Counted from the stretch's first letter, positions 1 to 9,035 are shown. The stretch is 64,000 nt of DNA from Paraglaciecola sp. T6c (GCF_000014225.1 NC_008228.1:992001-1056000), one strand, 5' to 3'. The notes: generated by a model not told the origin, from the letters alone. Numbers and translations: made by a program.

Positions 1-68
1 TAGAGAGTTTACGCTATTTAAAACGATCTACAGGCTTCCTGTTATCTGCTCTCATTCTATTCTTTGTT

Positions 69-103
69 CTTAACTCTTAACTCTTAACTCTTAACTTCTA
101 ACT
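69..103. repeat. Heptanucleotide tandem repeat (CTTAACT)n
   Basis: Four perfect head-to-tail copies of CTTAACT run from 69 to 96, followed by one degenerate copy to 103. It lies in the otherwise gene-free stretch 1-447 downstream of the GH43 gene. A simple-sequence repeat of this kind can vary in copy number by slippage; no function is visible. Confidence 0.85.
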
Positions 104-395
104 TCCATTCTACATTTTCTATTTCGCACTTTTTTACTACCGCGGATCACTACCGCGAATCAGTTGGCTTAATCATTATTCCAAACGAGGCGTTTTCAGC
201 GTTATCCCTACATACGATTTTCTCGTTTTTAAGCGACGGACAGTGCATCAGTAAGAAGCATGTGTGTCGCAAAAGACATTGCGCTAGCCAAAAGGGGGCT
301 TTAGACAGAGTTGTAAGGGCACGAAGAAAGAACAACGCAAAGTGTTAACAGGACACCGGCGCCTAAACCGACGTTGCTTCTTGAATGTTACGAGC

Positions 396-437
396 GTCAG
401 GGCGGTTATGGCAATAAAAGCTATGCACCGCCCTGAC
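396..437. terminator. Inverted repeat downstream of GH43 gene
   Basis: A perfect 11-bp stem (GTCAGGGCGGT at 396-406 with its complement at 427-437) encloses a 20-nt loop just beyond the stop codon of the GH43 gene on the minus strand. There is no clean T-run, so it could be a factor-assisted terminator or an mRNA 3'-end stabiliser. The rest of 1-447 shows no convincing gene. Confidence 0.4.
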
Positions 438-447
438 ACCAGGTTTG

Positions 448-2088
448 TTAGTTCTTTTGTGAATACTCGAACCAATTAAATTGTGCTTGAGCTTTGCTGA
501 CGAGCCCTGAACTGGTGGCGTACATGCCAACATAGTTACCATTAAATCTTTGAGTTACTTCATCAGACAAGATACTTACGCTTTGAGGCGCACCGATAGG
601 TGCTAACTGGGATTCATTCTGGCCAAAGCTAAATTGAGCCATATTATTATTTACATCAACGCGCATGATAATAGAGTCATGTGTATAAGGTACGCGAGCG
701 ATTTCTGTCGCTATTAACTTTCCGTTTTCTGCTCGTTTACTCGTTTTTTGTAACACGAGTTCATTTGCCTGTTTAAGCAGTTGATAATGATTGGTCGACC
801 TTCGGTATAGCACCAACCCTGCTTTTTCATTTTGCTTGGTCGAGGAGAAATTAAGCGCAGTTGAGGCGTGAAAACTATGGTGCTTAATGCGCCTAGCAAC
901 GAACGCGGGATTAGCTAAATCTTCGATGCGCTGAGGTGCCAACGCTAAGTGAAGAGCACCAGCCTCTAGCGCGTGCCGTTGCTTGCTAGGGGTACGTAAA
1001 AAATTCCACTGTAGCGACAATTCATTAGCATTAAACTCGTCCCGCGCCGCCTCTTGCTGAACAGGTGTCCACGGTAAATTTGGTCTTGGCTGCTCTGGTT
1101 GCAGTAATCCTACCCCTGGGTTAAAGATAGGAGTGACACCACTTTCATTTCTACTCATAACCACTTTGGCTAGAAATGTCTCTCGGGAGAGTAGGGTAAT
1201 GCCTTCTTGTGGGCGTTTGGCAAGTACCACAGACCACCACTGTTCATCTTGGGTTTGCACTAAATCAGCATGGCCGGTTTGAGCAATAGGATAAGTATTT
1301 TGTAAATGACGATGGGTTAGCACGGGATTGGCATGATTGGGCACATATGGACCCCAAAGAGACTGGCTATTGAAAACCGTCACGGCGTGAAACTCGTTTG
1401 TTCCTCCTTCACCAATCAGTAACATGTATTCGCCATCAATCTTAAATAACCTCGGCCCCTCAGCCCAGCGGGCATTCGCAGCGTGGCCAAAGGTTAATTG
1501 CTTTGGTTGGCCCAGCAGGCTGGCTGATTCGATATCAATCTCTTGCATCCAAATACCATTTTTCCCCGGCCACTGTGTTTTGTCTTCCGCTTCTAATAAG
1601 CCCGCGCCAAGGTAATAGCTCTTACCGTCCTCCCAATACAATGATGGATCGATGCCTATCGCGCCTTTAAGCCATGTGGGTTTACTCCAAGGACCTGCGG
1701 GATCTTTGGCTGTGATAATAAAGTTGCCACCGCAACCTACACAGGTCGTAATAATGTAAAATGTGTTGTCGTGATACCTAATGGTAGGCGCAAAAATACC
1801 CAATGAGTCATTTAGTCCTTCTTGTAGGTTCAAATGCGTAGCGTCACTGATGCCATAGCCAACGAGCTCCCAGTTAACGAGATCTTTGCTTTTATGAATA
1901 GGCAGGGCTGGGAACCATTCAAACGTTGAGTTCGTCATGTAATAGGTATCACCAGAGCGAGTTATTGAAGGGTCGGGGTAAAACCCAGAAAGGATCGGAT
2001 TTTTGAAATTATCGGTAGCTGAATAGATCAACGGGCTGAAAGACAGAATAAAAACAAGCAGCGAAAAACGTTTTAGTAGGTTGTTCAT
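448..2088 (-). CDS. Secreted GH43-family beta-xylosidase / alpha-L-arabinofuranosidase-like glycosidase
   Basis: The 546-residue product begins with a signal peptide (about residues 1-23, ending in YSA). The five-bladed propeller of GH43 follows: the start NPILSGFYPDPSI carries the Asp expected as general base, the region around GAIGIDPSLYWEDGK supplies the pKa-modulating Asp, and the RWAEGPRLFKIDGEYMLL segment supplies the catalytic acid Glu. Residues from about 345 form a C-terminal beta-sandwich like that of xylan beta-1,4-xylosidases. Known GH43 enzymes release xylose, arabinose or, less often, galactose from side chains or oligosaccharides. The exported form suggests periplasmic or surface action. 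It lies 121 bp downstream of the GH16 gene on the same strand, so co-transcription is possible. Exact substrate cannot be read from sequence; a red-algal galactan or xylan is plausible given the locus at 44-64 kb. Confidence 0.85.
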   Translation of the reverse strand: MNNLLKRFSLLVFILSFSPLIYSATDNFKNPILSGFYPDPSITRSGDTYYMTNSTFEWFPALPIHKSKDLVNWELVGYGISDATHLNLQEGLNDSLGIFAPTIRYHDNTFYIITTCVGCGGNFIITAKDPAGPWSKPTWLKGAIGIDPSLYWEDGKSYYLGAGLLEAEDKTQWPGKNGIWMQEIDIESASLLGQPKQLTFGHAANARWAEGPRLFKIDGEYMLLIGEGGTNEFHAVTVFNSQSLWGPYVPNHANPVLTHRHLQNTYPIAQTGHADLVQTQDEQWWSVVLAKRPQEGITLLSRETFLAKVVMSRNESGVTPIFNPGVGLLQPEQPRPNLPWTPVQQEAARDEFNANELSLQWNFLRTPSKQRHALEAGALHLALAPQRIEDLANPAFVARRIKHHSFHASTALNFSSTKQNEKAGLVLYRRSTNHYQLLKQANELVLQKTSKRAENGKLIATEIARVPYTHDSIIMRVDVNNNMAQFSFGQNESQLAPIGAPQSVSILSDEVTQRFNGNYVGMYATSSGLVSKAQAQFNWFEYSQKN

Positions 2089-2209
2089 GTCAGTATCTCA
2101 ATAAGGTGTTCGGTTCTAGTGTTATGTTTACTGCAAGGCTAAATTGGCAAATATAGGGGCGAGCAGAGGGTAGTCGATTGAGTATCGACTACGTATTGAA
2201 TGTTTGCGT

Positions 2210-3064
2210 TTATCGCCACGCTCTAAAGTAATCAACATGGTAATAGGAGCGTTCTTGTCTCGGCTCGTTATCCCCTGATTGCCAGTCGTACACTAAAATA
2301 TCGAGAATAACCGGCATATCTACGTCTCCAGGATAATCCGCCGCATTGACGCCACTCTTCCAAATAGTTCGTACTTTTTTACCGTCTACGTAAAAGTAAA
2401 TGCCAGCGGGCGTTCGCATTACACCATAGGTATGCCAATCCGTGTTTACACCGCCGTTTTCAAGTTGGGCTGCATAGCTGTAGTTTGGAATTTGGTCTAC
2501 GTTGCCTGTTTGCTGAGTCCATACAAAGTGATGAATATTACTTTTACTTTTGGTTTGGTCATTCCAGCCTACATAGGGGAAATGTTCGTACACATCTATT
2601 TCATACTGCTCGCCATTAGCGTTATTGCGGTTAAAAAACCAAAAGCTACTCGCAATATTATTATTAGCAGCTTTGGCTCTCACCTCAAAATAACCGTACT
2701 TCAAGGCTTGCTTACTAGAGACAATACCCGTGGTGTGCTTATCGCCAAAGAAATCACCTTGCCTTGCTTCCAGTACAAGATTTCCTTGATGCGTATATGC
2801 AAGTGAGTTGCTATAGGTAAAACTGTTATTGCCAAGCCAACCGGTAGGGTGATACCGATTCCACTTTGTAGTATCAGGGGTTTGCCATTGTCCGGCTTGA
2901 TTAAATTCATCGCTTACGCTCGCATCAAACGTATAGCCTGCGTTATTGATTAACCAATTGCCTTCTCCGTCTACATCAGGCGTAACGGCATGAGAGGCCG
3001 TACTGGCGGATAAAAGAATTAGAACCGGAACAGATTTTATTATTTTTCTAAAATTAATTTTCAT
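2210..3064 (-). CDS. Secreted GH16 endo-galactanase (agarase/porphyranase/carrageenase-like)
   Basis: A 284-residue secreted enzyme with a signal peptide (about residues 1-26, cleaved after SHA). The rest is a single GH16 jelly-roll domain without accessory modules. The catalytic strand reads YEIDVYEHF, giving nucleophile Glu155, assisting Asp157 and acid/base Glu160 in the ExDxxE arrangement typical of GH16 galactanases and laminarinases. Aromatic cleft residues include the WNRYHPTGW and SSFWFF segments. Known GH16 relatives in marine bacteria hydrolyse agar, porphyran or carrageenan. Sequence alone does not tell which; the family call is strong and the substrate is open. The gene sits upstream of the GH43 gene in the same orientation, and its upstream 640 bp carries no recognisable gene. 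Confidence 0.85.
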   Translation of the reverse strand: MKINFRKIIKSVPVLILLSASTASHAVTPDVDGEGNWLINNAGYTFDASVSDEFNQAGQWQTPDTTKWNRYHPTGWLGNNSFTYSNSLAYTHQGNLVLEARQGDFFGDKHTTGIVSSKQALKYGYFEVRAKAANNNIASSFWFFNRNNANGEQYEIDVYEHFPYVGWNDQTKSKSNIHHFVWTQQTGNVDQIPNYSYAAQLENGGVNTDWHTYGVMRTPAGIYFYVDGKKVRTIWKSGVNAADYPGDVDMPVILDILVYDWQSGDNEPRQERSYYHVDYFRAWR

Positions 3065-3657
3065 TCGATACCTTATTTTTAACGTTCAAACTGAATTTTT
3101 AGATTTTTTAATTAAGCCCAAAATAATACCCTTTGAGCGGGCATGATTAAAGCATGTGTTAACGTTATTGTAAATCAAATGTGAATCAATTATTTTATTT
3201 GTGATTTTAAGGGTGCGCAGATGCATGCAGGCTATAGTTAGATTTTTTCCTCTTTCAGGTAACTGTTTTTTATTTGAAATCGATTTTTAGCATATAAAAA
3301 TAGACCTGTGTCAGGACTTTTTATAGTGAGTAGGATCCGTTGGTAATAGTGCAAACTCTCTATCGTGGGTTAGTGCTAAAGGGTTGATACCGAAAGGGGG
3401 AATCTAATCGTTAGGTTATTTTATTTTAATTAAACTGGACCTGGTATTCTCCTGTGGGGTTTTGAGCTTTGCCAATGTATGCCATCAATCAGTCACAATA
3501 TGCTGGTGCATCCAGTTCGCTTTTACTCTGTCACATTTATATTATGTGAACTCAACAGCACGAGTTCTGTGGCCTATAGCTTTTGGTTACAGAATCTCTC
3601 TGGCCGCCCCGCACAAGGTTAGGTGTGCAGCTAGTGAGTATACACTCACACGAAACG
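3065..3657. other. Gene-free stretch upstream of GH16 gene
   Basis: About 590 bp between the GH16 start and the vanA 3' end. It is AT-rich next to the GH16 start, where a promoter for the minus-strand GH16-GH43 pair is expected. I found no convincing coding sequence, and no copy of the AAACAT-N3-ATGTTT dyad seen upstream of the galactan locus at 44-64 kb. Confidence 0.5.
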
Positions 3658-3674
3658 AGCCCTGTGTCAGGGCT
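3658..3674 (-). terminator. Hairpin downstream of vanA-like gene
   Basis: Perfect 7-bp stem AGCCCTG / CAGGGCT with a 3-nt loop, 35 bp beyond the stop codon of the vanA-like gene on the minus strand, followed on that strand by a short T-containing stretch. A weak intrinsic terminator is the simplest reading. Confidence 0.35.
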
Positions 3675-3708
3675 GGCGCCCTAACTGGCAAGGCTGACAG
3701 TAGCTAGG

Positions 3709-4758
3709 TTAATTCGCAGAAGCCTGCTCTTGTTTAATCGCGCGCTCAATCATTCTGCGTGCGCGTACTCCACCTGCATCTATATCTAATTTAAGAAGTG
3801 TCCTATCGGGGTGACGTAATAGATTTTCTTGTTGTCGCTCTAATACGTCTAAATCCTCGGCAAAGATGGCGCCTTGTCCACTGCGGATTGAATTCGTAAG
3901 CTCGCTATCTTGGGGTTTAAAGTCTCTTGCCATCCCCCAAAAATACCAAATGGAATGATCAGATTCGGGTGTGATGAAATCAACCACTATGCTGCTCGCT
4001 TTGCATTCTTTGGGCGCTAAGTAACCCCCCTTACCTGCGTGAGCAACCCCCACTTCTATCATAATATGGCTGGGTAAGTTGAAGCGACAGATTTGCCAAC
4101 GGTCGACAGGAATATCATCGGCTAAATCATTGGCGCGCAAGGCCGATGCCCAAAAAGGCGGTGCCATTACATTGTCCATAAACCGGCTGGTGACAATACT
4201 TTCACCATCAACTTTCGTGGTAACGGGCGCTTCATCGATTTCTTTCTGCCCTATGCTGCTGGCGTGTACATAGGTTTCATGGGTTAGGTCCATCAGGTTA
4301 TCGATCATCAAGCGATAATCACATTTGATATGATATAGCCCACCGCCATAACCCCAGTTTGGATTGTTTGGCCATTCTAGCTTTGGCAGTAAGGATTCAT
4401 CGGCTAAACTTTTATCGCCCGGCCAAATCCAGATATACCCATAGCGCTCAACGACTGCATAACGTTGTATACAGGGAAAAGCCTGAACACGTTGATTGGG
4501 CATTGCCTTAGTAGCACCATCGTCACCCATGCGTAAGCCGTGATAACCACACACTAATTGACCATTTTCGACTTTTCCTAAGGACAAAGGAGCCCCCCTA
4601 TGAGGGCAAAAATCCTCTAGAGCAACCACCGTTCCATGAGTATTTCGGAAAAACACTAAGGCGATACCGCATATTTTACGAGCGAAGGGGGCCATCGTAA
4701 TTTCATCTGGTGTACAAGCAACGTACCAAGTATTTAATGGATATTTTTGCACAGACAT
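3709..4758 (-). CDS. vanA: Vanillate O-demethylase-type Rieske oxygenase, oxygenase component
   Basis: 349 residues. The N-terminal Rieske domain has CPHRGAP and CGYHG motifs, giving [2Fe-2S] ligands Cys51, His53, Cys70 and His73. The C-terminal catalytic domain has DNLMDLTHETYVH, with mononuclear-iron ligands His160 and His165. This is the layout of VanA, which with the reductase VanB converts vanillate to protocatechuate and formaldehyde in the cytoplasm. The start is supported by an AAAGG ribosome site. It is divergent from a GntR regulator, with three VanR-type operator palindromes between them, which strengthens the vanillate assignment. No vanB lies next to it; the likely partner is the reductase at 32823-33779. 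A related demethylase acting on another methoxybenzoate remains possible. Confidence 0.8.
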   Translation of the reverse strand: MSVQKYPLNTWYVACTPDEITMAPFARKICGIALVFFRNTHGTVVALEDFCPHRGAPLSLGKVENGQLVCGYHGLRMGDDGATKAMPNQRVQAFPCIQRYAVVERYGYIWIWPGDKSLADESLLPKLEWPNNPNWGYGGGLYHIKCDYRLMIDNLMDLTHETYVHASSIGQKEIDEAPVTTKVDGESIVTSRFMDNVMAPPFWASALRANDLADDIPVDRWQICRFNLPSHIMIEVGVAHAGKGGYLAPKECKASSIVVDFITPESDHSIWYFWGMARDFKPQDSELTNSIRSGQGAIFAEDLDVLERQQENLLRHPDRTLLKLDIDAGGVRARRMIERAIKQEQASAN

Positions 4759-4779
4759 AAATTTAACCTTTTGTTAACG

Positions 4780-4788
4780 TTGGATCCA
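4780..4788. promoter_or_regulatory. VanR-type operator, incomplete copy
   Basis: TTGGATCCA followed by TT instead of AT: a partial match to the ATTGGATCCAAT palindrome found twice further upstream. It lies 21 bp before the vanA start codon, where a bound repressor would block transcription or promoter clearance. Confidence 0.6.
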
Positions 4789-4831
4789 TTCTATGCAATT
4801 TTAGCGGGCTAAACAATTCAAAATAGCAGTT

Positions 4832-4843
4832 ATTGGATCCAAT
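4832..4843. promoter_or_regulatory. VanR-type operator ATTGGATCCAAT, copy 2
   Basis: Perfect 12-bp palindrome in the vanA/gntR intergenic region. As I recall, the Caulobacter crescentus vanillate repressor VanR binds this same ATTGGATCCAAT palindrome. It is positioned to control vanA (minus strand). Confidence 0.75.
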
Positions 4844-4948
4844 TTAGTTTTATTATGAGGTAATATATAGAGTGAAAGCGTCTTGTGGGGTGCGTATGCG
4901 GCTGACTATAATCTCAATCCCCATGACGATAACAAGATGCCTGTTTGA

Positions 4949-4960
4949 ATTGGATCCAAT
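4949..4960. promoter_or_regulatory. VanR-type operator ATTGGATCCAAT, copy 3
   Basis: Second perfect copy of the 12-bp palindrome, 60 bp upstream of the start of the divergent GntR gene. This suggests autoregulation of the repressor together with control of vanA. Confidence 0.75.
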
Positions 4961-5020
4961 AAAGGATGATTACGTTTATACTGGGAAAGGTTTTTTAGTG
5001 ACCCAATACAGGAGAGACAA

Positions 5021-5716
5021 ATGACGCGAGAGGGCCAAGGGATAGTCAGCATTTTGCGAGATAAAATTGTATCAGGCGAATTTCCTGTAGGTGAACGTCT
5101 GGCTGAAATTCCTACCGCTGAATTACTGGGTATTTCTAGGACGCCGGTGCGCATCGCATTTCGTGCTTTAGAACAAGAGGGGTTGCTGACCAAATTACCT
5201 CGTCGGGGCTATATGGTCAGGAAAATCACGCAGCATGAAATTTTAGGCTCTATTGAAGTTAGGGGCGTGCTAGAAGGGTTAGCGGCTAGGCAAGCAGCGG
5301 AAAAGGGCCTAGATGATCCCACCATCGAACAGATGAAACATTGCTTAGTCGAAGGGGATGACTTGTTTAGTAAGGGCTATATAAGCCAGTTGGATATTGA
5401 GTCGTATCAGCGTTTAAACAAACGCTTCCATGATTTAATTTTGCAGGCTAGCGGGAATCCTGCTATTCACGCTGCTTTGAAATTAAATGAAAATTTGCCT
5501 TTTGCATCCGCCACAGCGCTGGTGTTTAACCCTGCGCAACTTGACCGAGAATTTCGTCGTTTTAATTATGCCCATATGCAACACCATGGGGTATTTGATG
5601 CCTTAATTAAACGCCAAGGCGCCCGCTCTGAAGCTATTATGCGCGAACACGCTAACGTGGCTTTAAGTTATGGTGATCTGTGGGATGAACAGGGTAAATA
5701 TAAGTTGCTTGATTAG
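5021..5716 (+). CDS. vanR: GntR/FadR-family (FCD) repressor, VanR-like
   Basis: 231 residues. The N-terminal winged helix (about residues 1-70) contains LAEIPTAELLGISRTPVRIAFRALEQEGLL-type GntR recognition sequence, shortened here to the helix pair around GISRTPVR. The remainder is an all-helical FCD ligand-binding domain with a metal-site style pattern (RLNKRFHDLI and a late His in MREHANVAL). GntR-FCD proteins repress catabolic genes and release DNA when acidic ligands bind. Divergent placement against vanA, and two perfect plus one partial ATTGGATCCAAT palindromes between them, support a vanillate-responsive repressor orthologous in role to VanR. The start follows a GGAGAG ribosome site. 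The effector is inferred, not shown. Confidence 0.78.
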   Translation: MTREGQGIVSILRDKIVSGEFPVGERLAEIPTAELLGISRTPVRIAFRALEQEGLLTKLPRRGYMVRKITQHEILGSIEVRGVLEGLAARQAAEKGLDDPTIEQMKHCLVEGDDLFSKGYISQLDIESYQRLNKRFHDLILQASGNPAIHAALKLNENLPFASATALVFNPAQLDREFRRFNYAHMQHHGVFDALIKRQGARSEAIMREHANVALSYGDLWDEQGKYKLLD

Positions 5717-5817
5717 ATTCCATTCCATAGCAAATTTTAACGCTTCATCGCGATAATAGACGTACTTTATAAGTCGGGGTTACGGCTTATATAAGTGCAT
5801 TTCAACGACAGGCGCTA

Positions 5818-6729
5818 TTAAGAACGGTCGTTTACAGCGTCAGCGCCATCCTTTATCAAACCAGCTAACCACTGTAACCCCGGATCCAAGTTGCGCACTT
5901 TGTGCCATTGCATACCCTCAACAATTTTAGGAAAGGGTTCCCATGTCGAGTGAAGCTTGATTGGATACAGTTTTGCGAAGTGCAGAGCATATCGGCGGTG
6001 CATAGTGGCAAGGCGTTTGGTGCCCACTACGGCTTGGCATAATGCGCCGAAATCAGGTAATTGAACTTCTACGCGACGCTTCCAGCCTGCTTGGTTTATA
6101 TGATTGTCTGCGATTGATGGTCTGCGCTCGAGGCCAAAGCTTGCTACTGCATGCCCACAAGCAAAGAAAGTGTCAGCATCAATGGTATCAAAATTCGCTC
6201 CTTGCCAGCTAATGATCACCTCTTCGTCTCGCCAAAGTTCGGTAAATGCGTGTCCGGGCAGGGCAAACCTATCGACGGTTAACAACAAATCGATTTCTGC
6301 TCGTTCAAAGCGCTCATTGACTTGCTCATTGGGAGGCACTATTTCAAAGGTAACTGAAGGAGCTAACGATGCTGCTTTGGCAACCACATCAGCCAACAAA
6401 ATGGTATAGGCGTAATCAGAAACGGATACTACAAAATGACGTGTCGTGGTCAGAGGATTAAAACTACCTGCGCGCGTTATCTCACCTCTTATTTGCAGTA
6501 ATGCCCGATGCACTGGTTCGGCTAGTGCCTCTGCCTTTGGAGTCAGAAACATACGTCGGCCGCTTTGCACGAGAAGCTCGTCATTGAAGTATTCGCGCAA
6601 TCTCTTGAGGGCACCGGTAACCGCAGGCTGGCTAAGATGAATACGACGCGCTGCAGCGGAAACGTGTCGCTCTTCAATTAATGCCTCTAGGGCCACCAGC
6701 AGGTTTAGGTCTAATCCATCGAATCTCAT
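5818..6729 (-). CDS. LysR-family regulator, NodD/NahR-like
   Basis: 303 residues: an N-terminal LysR winged helix (residues about 6-65, with the ARRIHLSQPAVTGALKRLR recognition region) and a periplasmic-binding-like effector domain. It opens with MRFDGLDLNLLVALEALIEE and closely resembles two other LysR proteins in the window (13941-14849 and 29929-30828), so the three look like paralogues. Members of this subgroup usually activate aromatic-degradation operons on binding a pathway intermediate. It is divergent from the amidohydrolase gene at 6845, its probable target, and convergent with the vanR-like gene. The effector is unknown. Confidence 0.85.
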   Translation of the reverse strand: MRFDGLDLNLLVALEALIEERHVSAAARRIHLSQPAVTGALKRLREYFNDELLVQSGRRMFLTPKAEALAEPVHRALLQIRGEITRAGSFNPLTTTRHFVVSVSDYAYTILLADVVAKAASLAPSVTFEIVPPNEQVNERFERAEIDLLLTVDRFALPGHAFTELWRDEEVIISWQGANFDTIDADTFFACGHAVASFGLERRPSIADNHINQAGWKRRVEVQLPDFGALCQAVVGTKRLATMHRRYALHFAKLYPIKLHSTWEPFPKIVEGMQWHKVRNLDPGLQWLAGLIKDGADAVNDRS

Positions 6730-6844
6730 TTTTGTAACCTATCAGCGTTACTTATTGCTTGCAAGGTTAATTCTGATTGGACGTTTATAGGTCATAGATA
6801 GAGAGTAGCGTGATGAGTCGCCATTTTGATAGAAGGTTAGGTGT

Positions 6845-7897
6845 ATGAGTACTGATTGCTGTACAGAGAAAAATGTAATCACGGTGAATAAAAAAGGCAC
6901 ACATTTGGTTGTAGACATTCATTGTCATTTGAATGTAGCGGCAGCTGATAAAATTGTGCAGGCTAAGTATCCGGGCCCACCGCCAGGGATCCATGAATTT
7001 TCAAGCCCTCAATCGAATGAGGTGAACAAAGCGCAGTTTTGTACAATCGGTCCGACGCTTAACAATATAAATTTACGTATTGAGGATATGGACAGACTAG
7101 GAGTGGACGTGCAAGTGATATCGCCCAATCCTGGCCAGTATTTCTATTACACCGATGCTGAGACAGGTCTGGCAGCAGCCCAGGCCGTTAACAATGGTAT
7201 TGCTGATGCCGTAAACAGTCATCCTGAACGGTTTGTCGGTATGGGGACGTTACCTATGCAAGATATCCCCTTGGCAATTGCAGAGATGAAACGTTGTGCA
7301 CTAGAACTTAACCTTCGTGGTATTGAGATCAGTACCAATGTTAATGGTAAAGATTTACATCACGACGAATTGCAGCCTTTTTTTGCTGCCGCTGAACAAC
7401 TTGGTATTTTACTTTTCATTCACCCTCTTGGTTTTACCCATGCTCACCGAATGAAGGAATACTATTTTAATAACCTCATCGGCAATCCGTTGGAATCAAC
7501 ACTTGCCGTGGGGCATTTGATCTTCGGTGGCGTGTTAGACTGCTACCCAAGTTTGAAAATTTGTGTCGCCCATGGTGGTGGTTATATTCCAGGTTACTGG
7601 GGGCGCATGGACCATGGCTGGCGAGCTCGCGCTGATTGCAGTGAACATTGTCAACATCTCCCTTCAAGTTATTTACGCAGACTATGGTTTGATACTTTGG
7701 TGTTCGACAAAGAACAGTTGGACTCCTTAGTGCGCACGCACGGTTCAGATCGTCTCTGTCTGGGCAGCGACTATCCATTTGATATGGCTGAGCCTGATCC
7801 TGTGGGGTTTCACAGTGAGCTATCTGAAACAGATAAAGCCAAAATTCTCGGCATCAACGCAGCAGAACTACTTGGGCTGACGGTTAAAAGTAGCTAG
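6845..7897 (+). CDS. Amidohydrolase-2 (ACMSD-like) decarboxylase/hydrolase
   Basis: 350 residues of the metal-dependent amidohydrolase superfamily, ACMSD subgroup. Metal-site features are visible in order: DIHCHLN (His26, His28), the LLFIHPLGF strand with a mid-barrel His, VAHGGGYIP with the next His, and LGSDYPFDM with the late Asp. Known relatives include aminocarboxymuconate-semialdehyde decarboxylase, 5-carboxyvanillate decarboxylase (LigW), gamma-resorcylate decarboxylase and 4-oxalomesaconate hydratase; all act on aromatic acids or ring-cleavage products. Its neighbours (extradiol dioxygenase, FAH enzyme) suggest a nonoxidative decarboxylation or hydration step in the same pathway. A TAGAAGGT ribosome site precedes the start. 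The precise reaction is undetermined. Confidence 0.8.
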   Translation: MSTDCCTEKNVITVNKKGTHLVVDIHCHLNVAAADKIVQAKYPGPPPGIHEFSSPQSNEVNKAQFCTIGPTLNNINLRIEDMDRLGVDVQVISPNPGQYFYYTDAETGLAAAQAVNNGIADAVNSHPERFVGMGTLPMQDIPLAIAEMKRCALELNLRGIEISTNVNGKDLHHDELQPFFAAAEQLGILLFIHPLGFTHAHRMKEYYFNNLIGNPLESTLAVGHLIFGGVLDCYPSLKICVAHGGGYIPGYWGRMDHGWRARADCSEHCQHLPSSYLRRLWFDTLVFDKEQLDSLVRTHGSDRLCLGSDYPFDMAEPDPVGFHSELSETDKAKILGINAAELLGLTVKSS

Positions 7898-7899
7898 CT

Positions 7900-8071
7900 G
7901 ACCTACAAATAAGAAGAATATTTTCACCCAACCTATAAGTATCACGAATAGCTGGGCGTGTATTTTATCATTGGACGGTAATAGGTTCAGTGCCTATATT
8001 CACCCAAAGATTGAGTATATCGCTTTTTCTCATATCGAAATGCGTGCTGAGGTTGAAAAGCTCAATGAATA
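7900..8071 (+). other. Start-less open frame between amidohydrolase and VOC genes
   Basis: A frame without stop codons runs from about 7900 to a TAA at 8069-8071. It encodes a plausible charged peptide ending EMRAEVEKLNE, but there is no ATG with a ribosome site near its beginning. It could be the 3' remnant of a lost gene or chance. I do not recognise the peptide. Confidence 0.2.
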
Positions 8072-8096
8072 AATTAATAACAAGTGGAGTAACCCC

Positions 8097-9035
8097 ATGA
8101 GGCTAAAAAGCCCCCATCATGTCAAATTTCAAGTGCTGGATTTAGATCAGACAGAAACATTCGCCAAAGATTTCGGTTTATTAACCGTAGAGCGCACAGA
8201 CCAAAAACTAATTATGCGAACCGGCGGTGGTGATGCCTTTTCATATATCGCTGAAAAAGCAGATACAGCCAGTTTTATTGGGCTTGCTTTCGAAGTTGAA
8301 GCCCTTAGCGACCTAGAAGCAGCAGTAACAGAACACGGTGCAAGTGCTATTCGCGAACTAACCACGCCAGGCGGTGGTCAAGCGGTAACCCTGACAGATC
8401 CGAATGGTTTTAAAATTGATCTGGTGTATGGAATTGAGCGGGTTTCTCCTGAAACGCCTTACGACCAATTAGTGATGAATGCCCCAGGGCAATACGTTCG
8501 TGACGAACGCTTTGAGCCTAAACGACCTATGGCGCCGGCGAAATTATTCCGGTTGGGTCATGTAGGGTTATTTGTACCAAGCTTTGCTCAAAGTTTACCT
8601 TGGTATAAAGATGTTCTAGGTCTTATTCCAAGCGATGTATACCACATCCCGGGGCAGCCTCAGGTACAAATTGTTGGTTTCTGTCGCTTGGACAGAGGTG
8701 AAGAACTGGTTGATCACCATGTCATTGCATTAATGCAAAGTCAAACAGGTGAAACGGCGTGTCACCATATTAGTTTCGAAGCTCAAGATTTCGAAGCTCA
8801 ATTTATGACCCATCGCTATTTAGAATCGAAAGAATATGAATTGGTGTGGGGCGTAGGACGTCATCCCCATGGCAGCCACATTTTTGATGTGTGGCGTGAC
8901 CCAGATCGTAATCGATTTGAAACCTTTTCAGACACCGATCGGTTAAAAGCGAGTGATGGTTCACGCGTACACAACATAGCAGAAGTGGAAATGGATGTGT
9001 GGAGTTCTGAGCCACCTGATCGTTATTTTGCATGA
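8097..9035 (+). CDS. VOC-family extradiol (meta-cleavage) dioxygenase
   Basis: 312 residues in two tandem vicinal-oxygen-chelate modules, the size and layout of type I extradiol dioxygenases. In the C-terminal module the expected Fe(II) ligands are in place: His155 (RLGHVGLFV), a His in the CHHISFE segment (223/224) and Glu275 (NRFETFSD). The N-terminal module (residues 6-115) keeps the fold but not the metal triad, as in 2,3-dihydroxybiphenyl dioxygenase. It is predicted to open a catecholic ring next to the diol, in the cytoplasm. A GGAG ribosome site precedes the start, and the FAH-family gene begins 42 bp downstream, so the two likely form one transcript. The substrate, possibly the catechol made by a Rieske demethylase, is inferred. 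Confidence 0.82.
   Translation: MRLKSPHHVKFQVLDLDQTETFAKDFGLLTVERTDQKLIMRTGGGDAFSYIAEKADTASFIGLAFEVEALSDLEAAVTEHGASAIRELTTPGGGQAVTLTDPNGFKIDLVYGIERVSPETPYDQLVMNAPGQYVRDERFEPKRPMAPAKLFRLGHVGLFVPSFAQSLPWYKDVLGLIPSDVYHIPGQPQVQIVGFCRLDRGEELVDHHVIALMQSQTGETACHHISFEAQDFEAQFMTHRYLESKEYELVWGVGRHPHGSHIFDVWRDPDRNRFETFSDTDRLKASDGSRVHNIAEVEMDVWSSEPPDRYFA

Noticed and set aside
69-103. CTTAACT repeats considered as a CRISPR array
   Set aside because: The unit is 7 bp with no spacers; it is a simple tandem repeat. No CRISPR-like array was seen in the window.
2432-2806. 124-codon plus-strand frame within the GH16 gene
   Set aside because: Antisense to an intact GH16 gene with complete catalytic residues.
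3462-3707. 81-codon plus-strand frame downstream of vanA
   Set aside because: No ribosome site, no recognisable peptide, and it overlaps the hairpin; probably chance.
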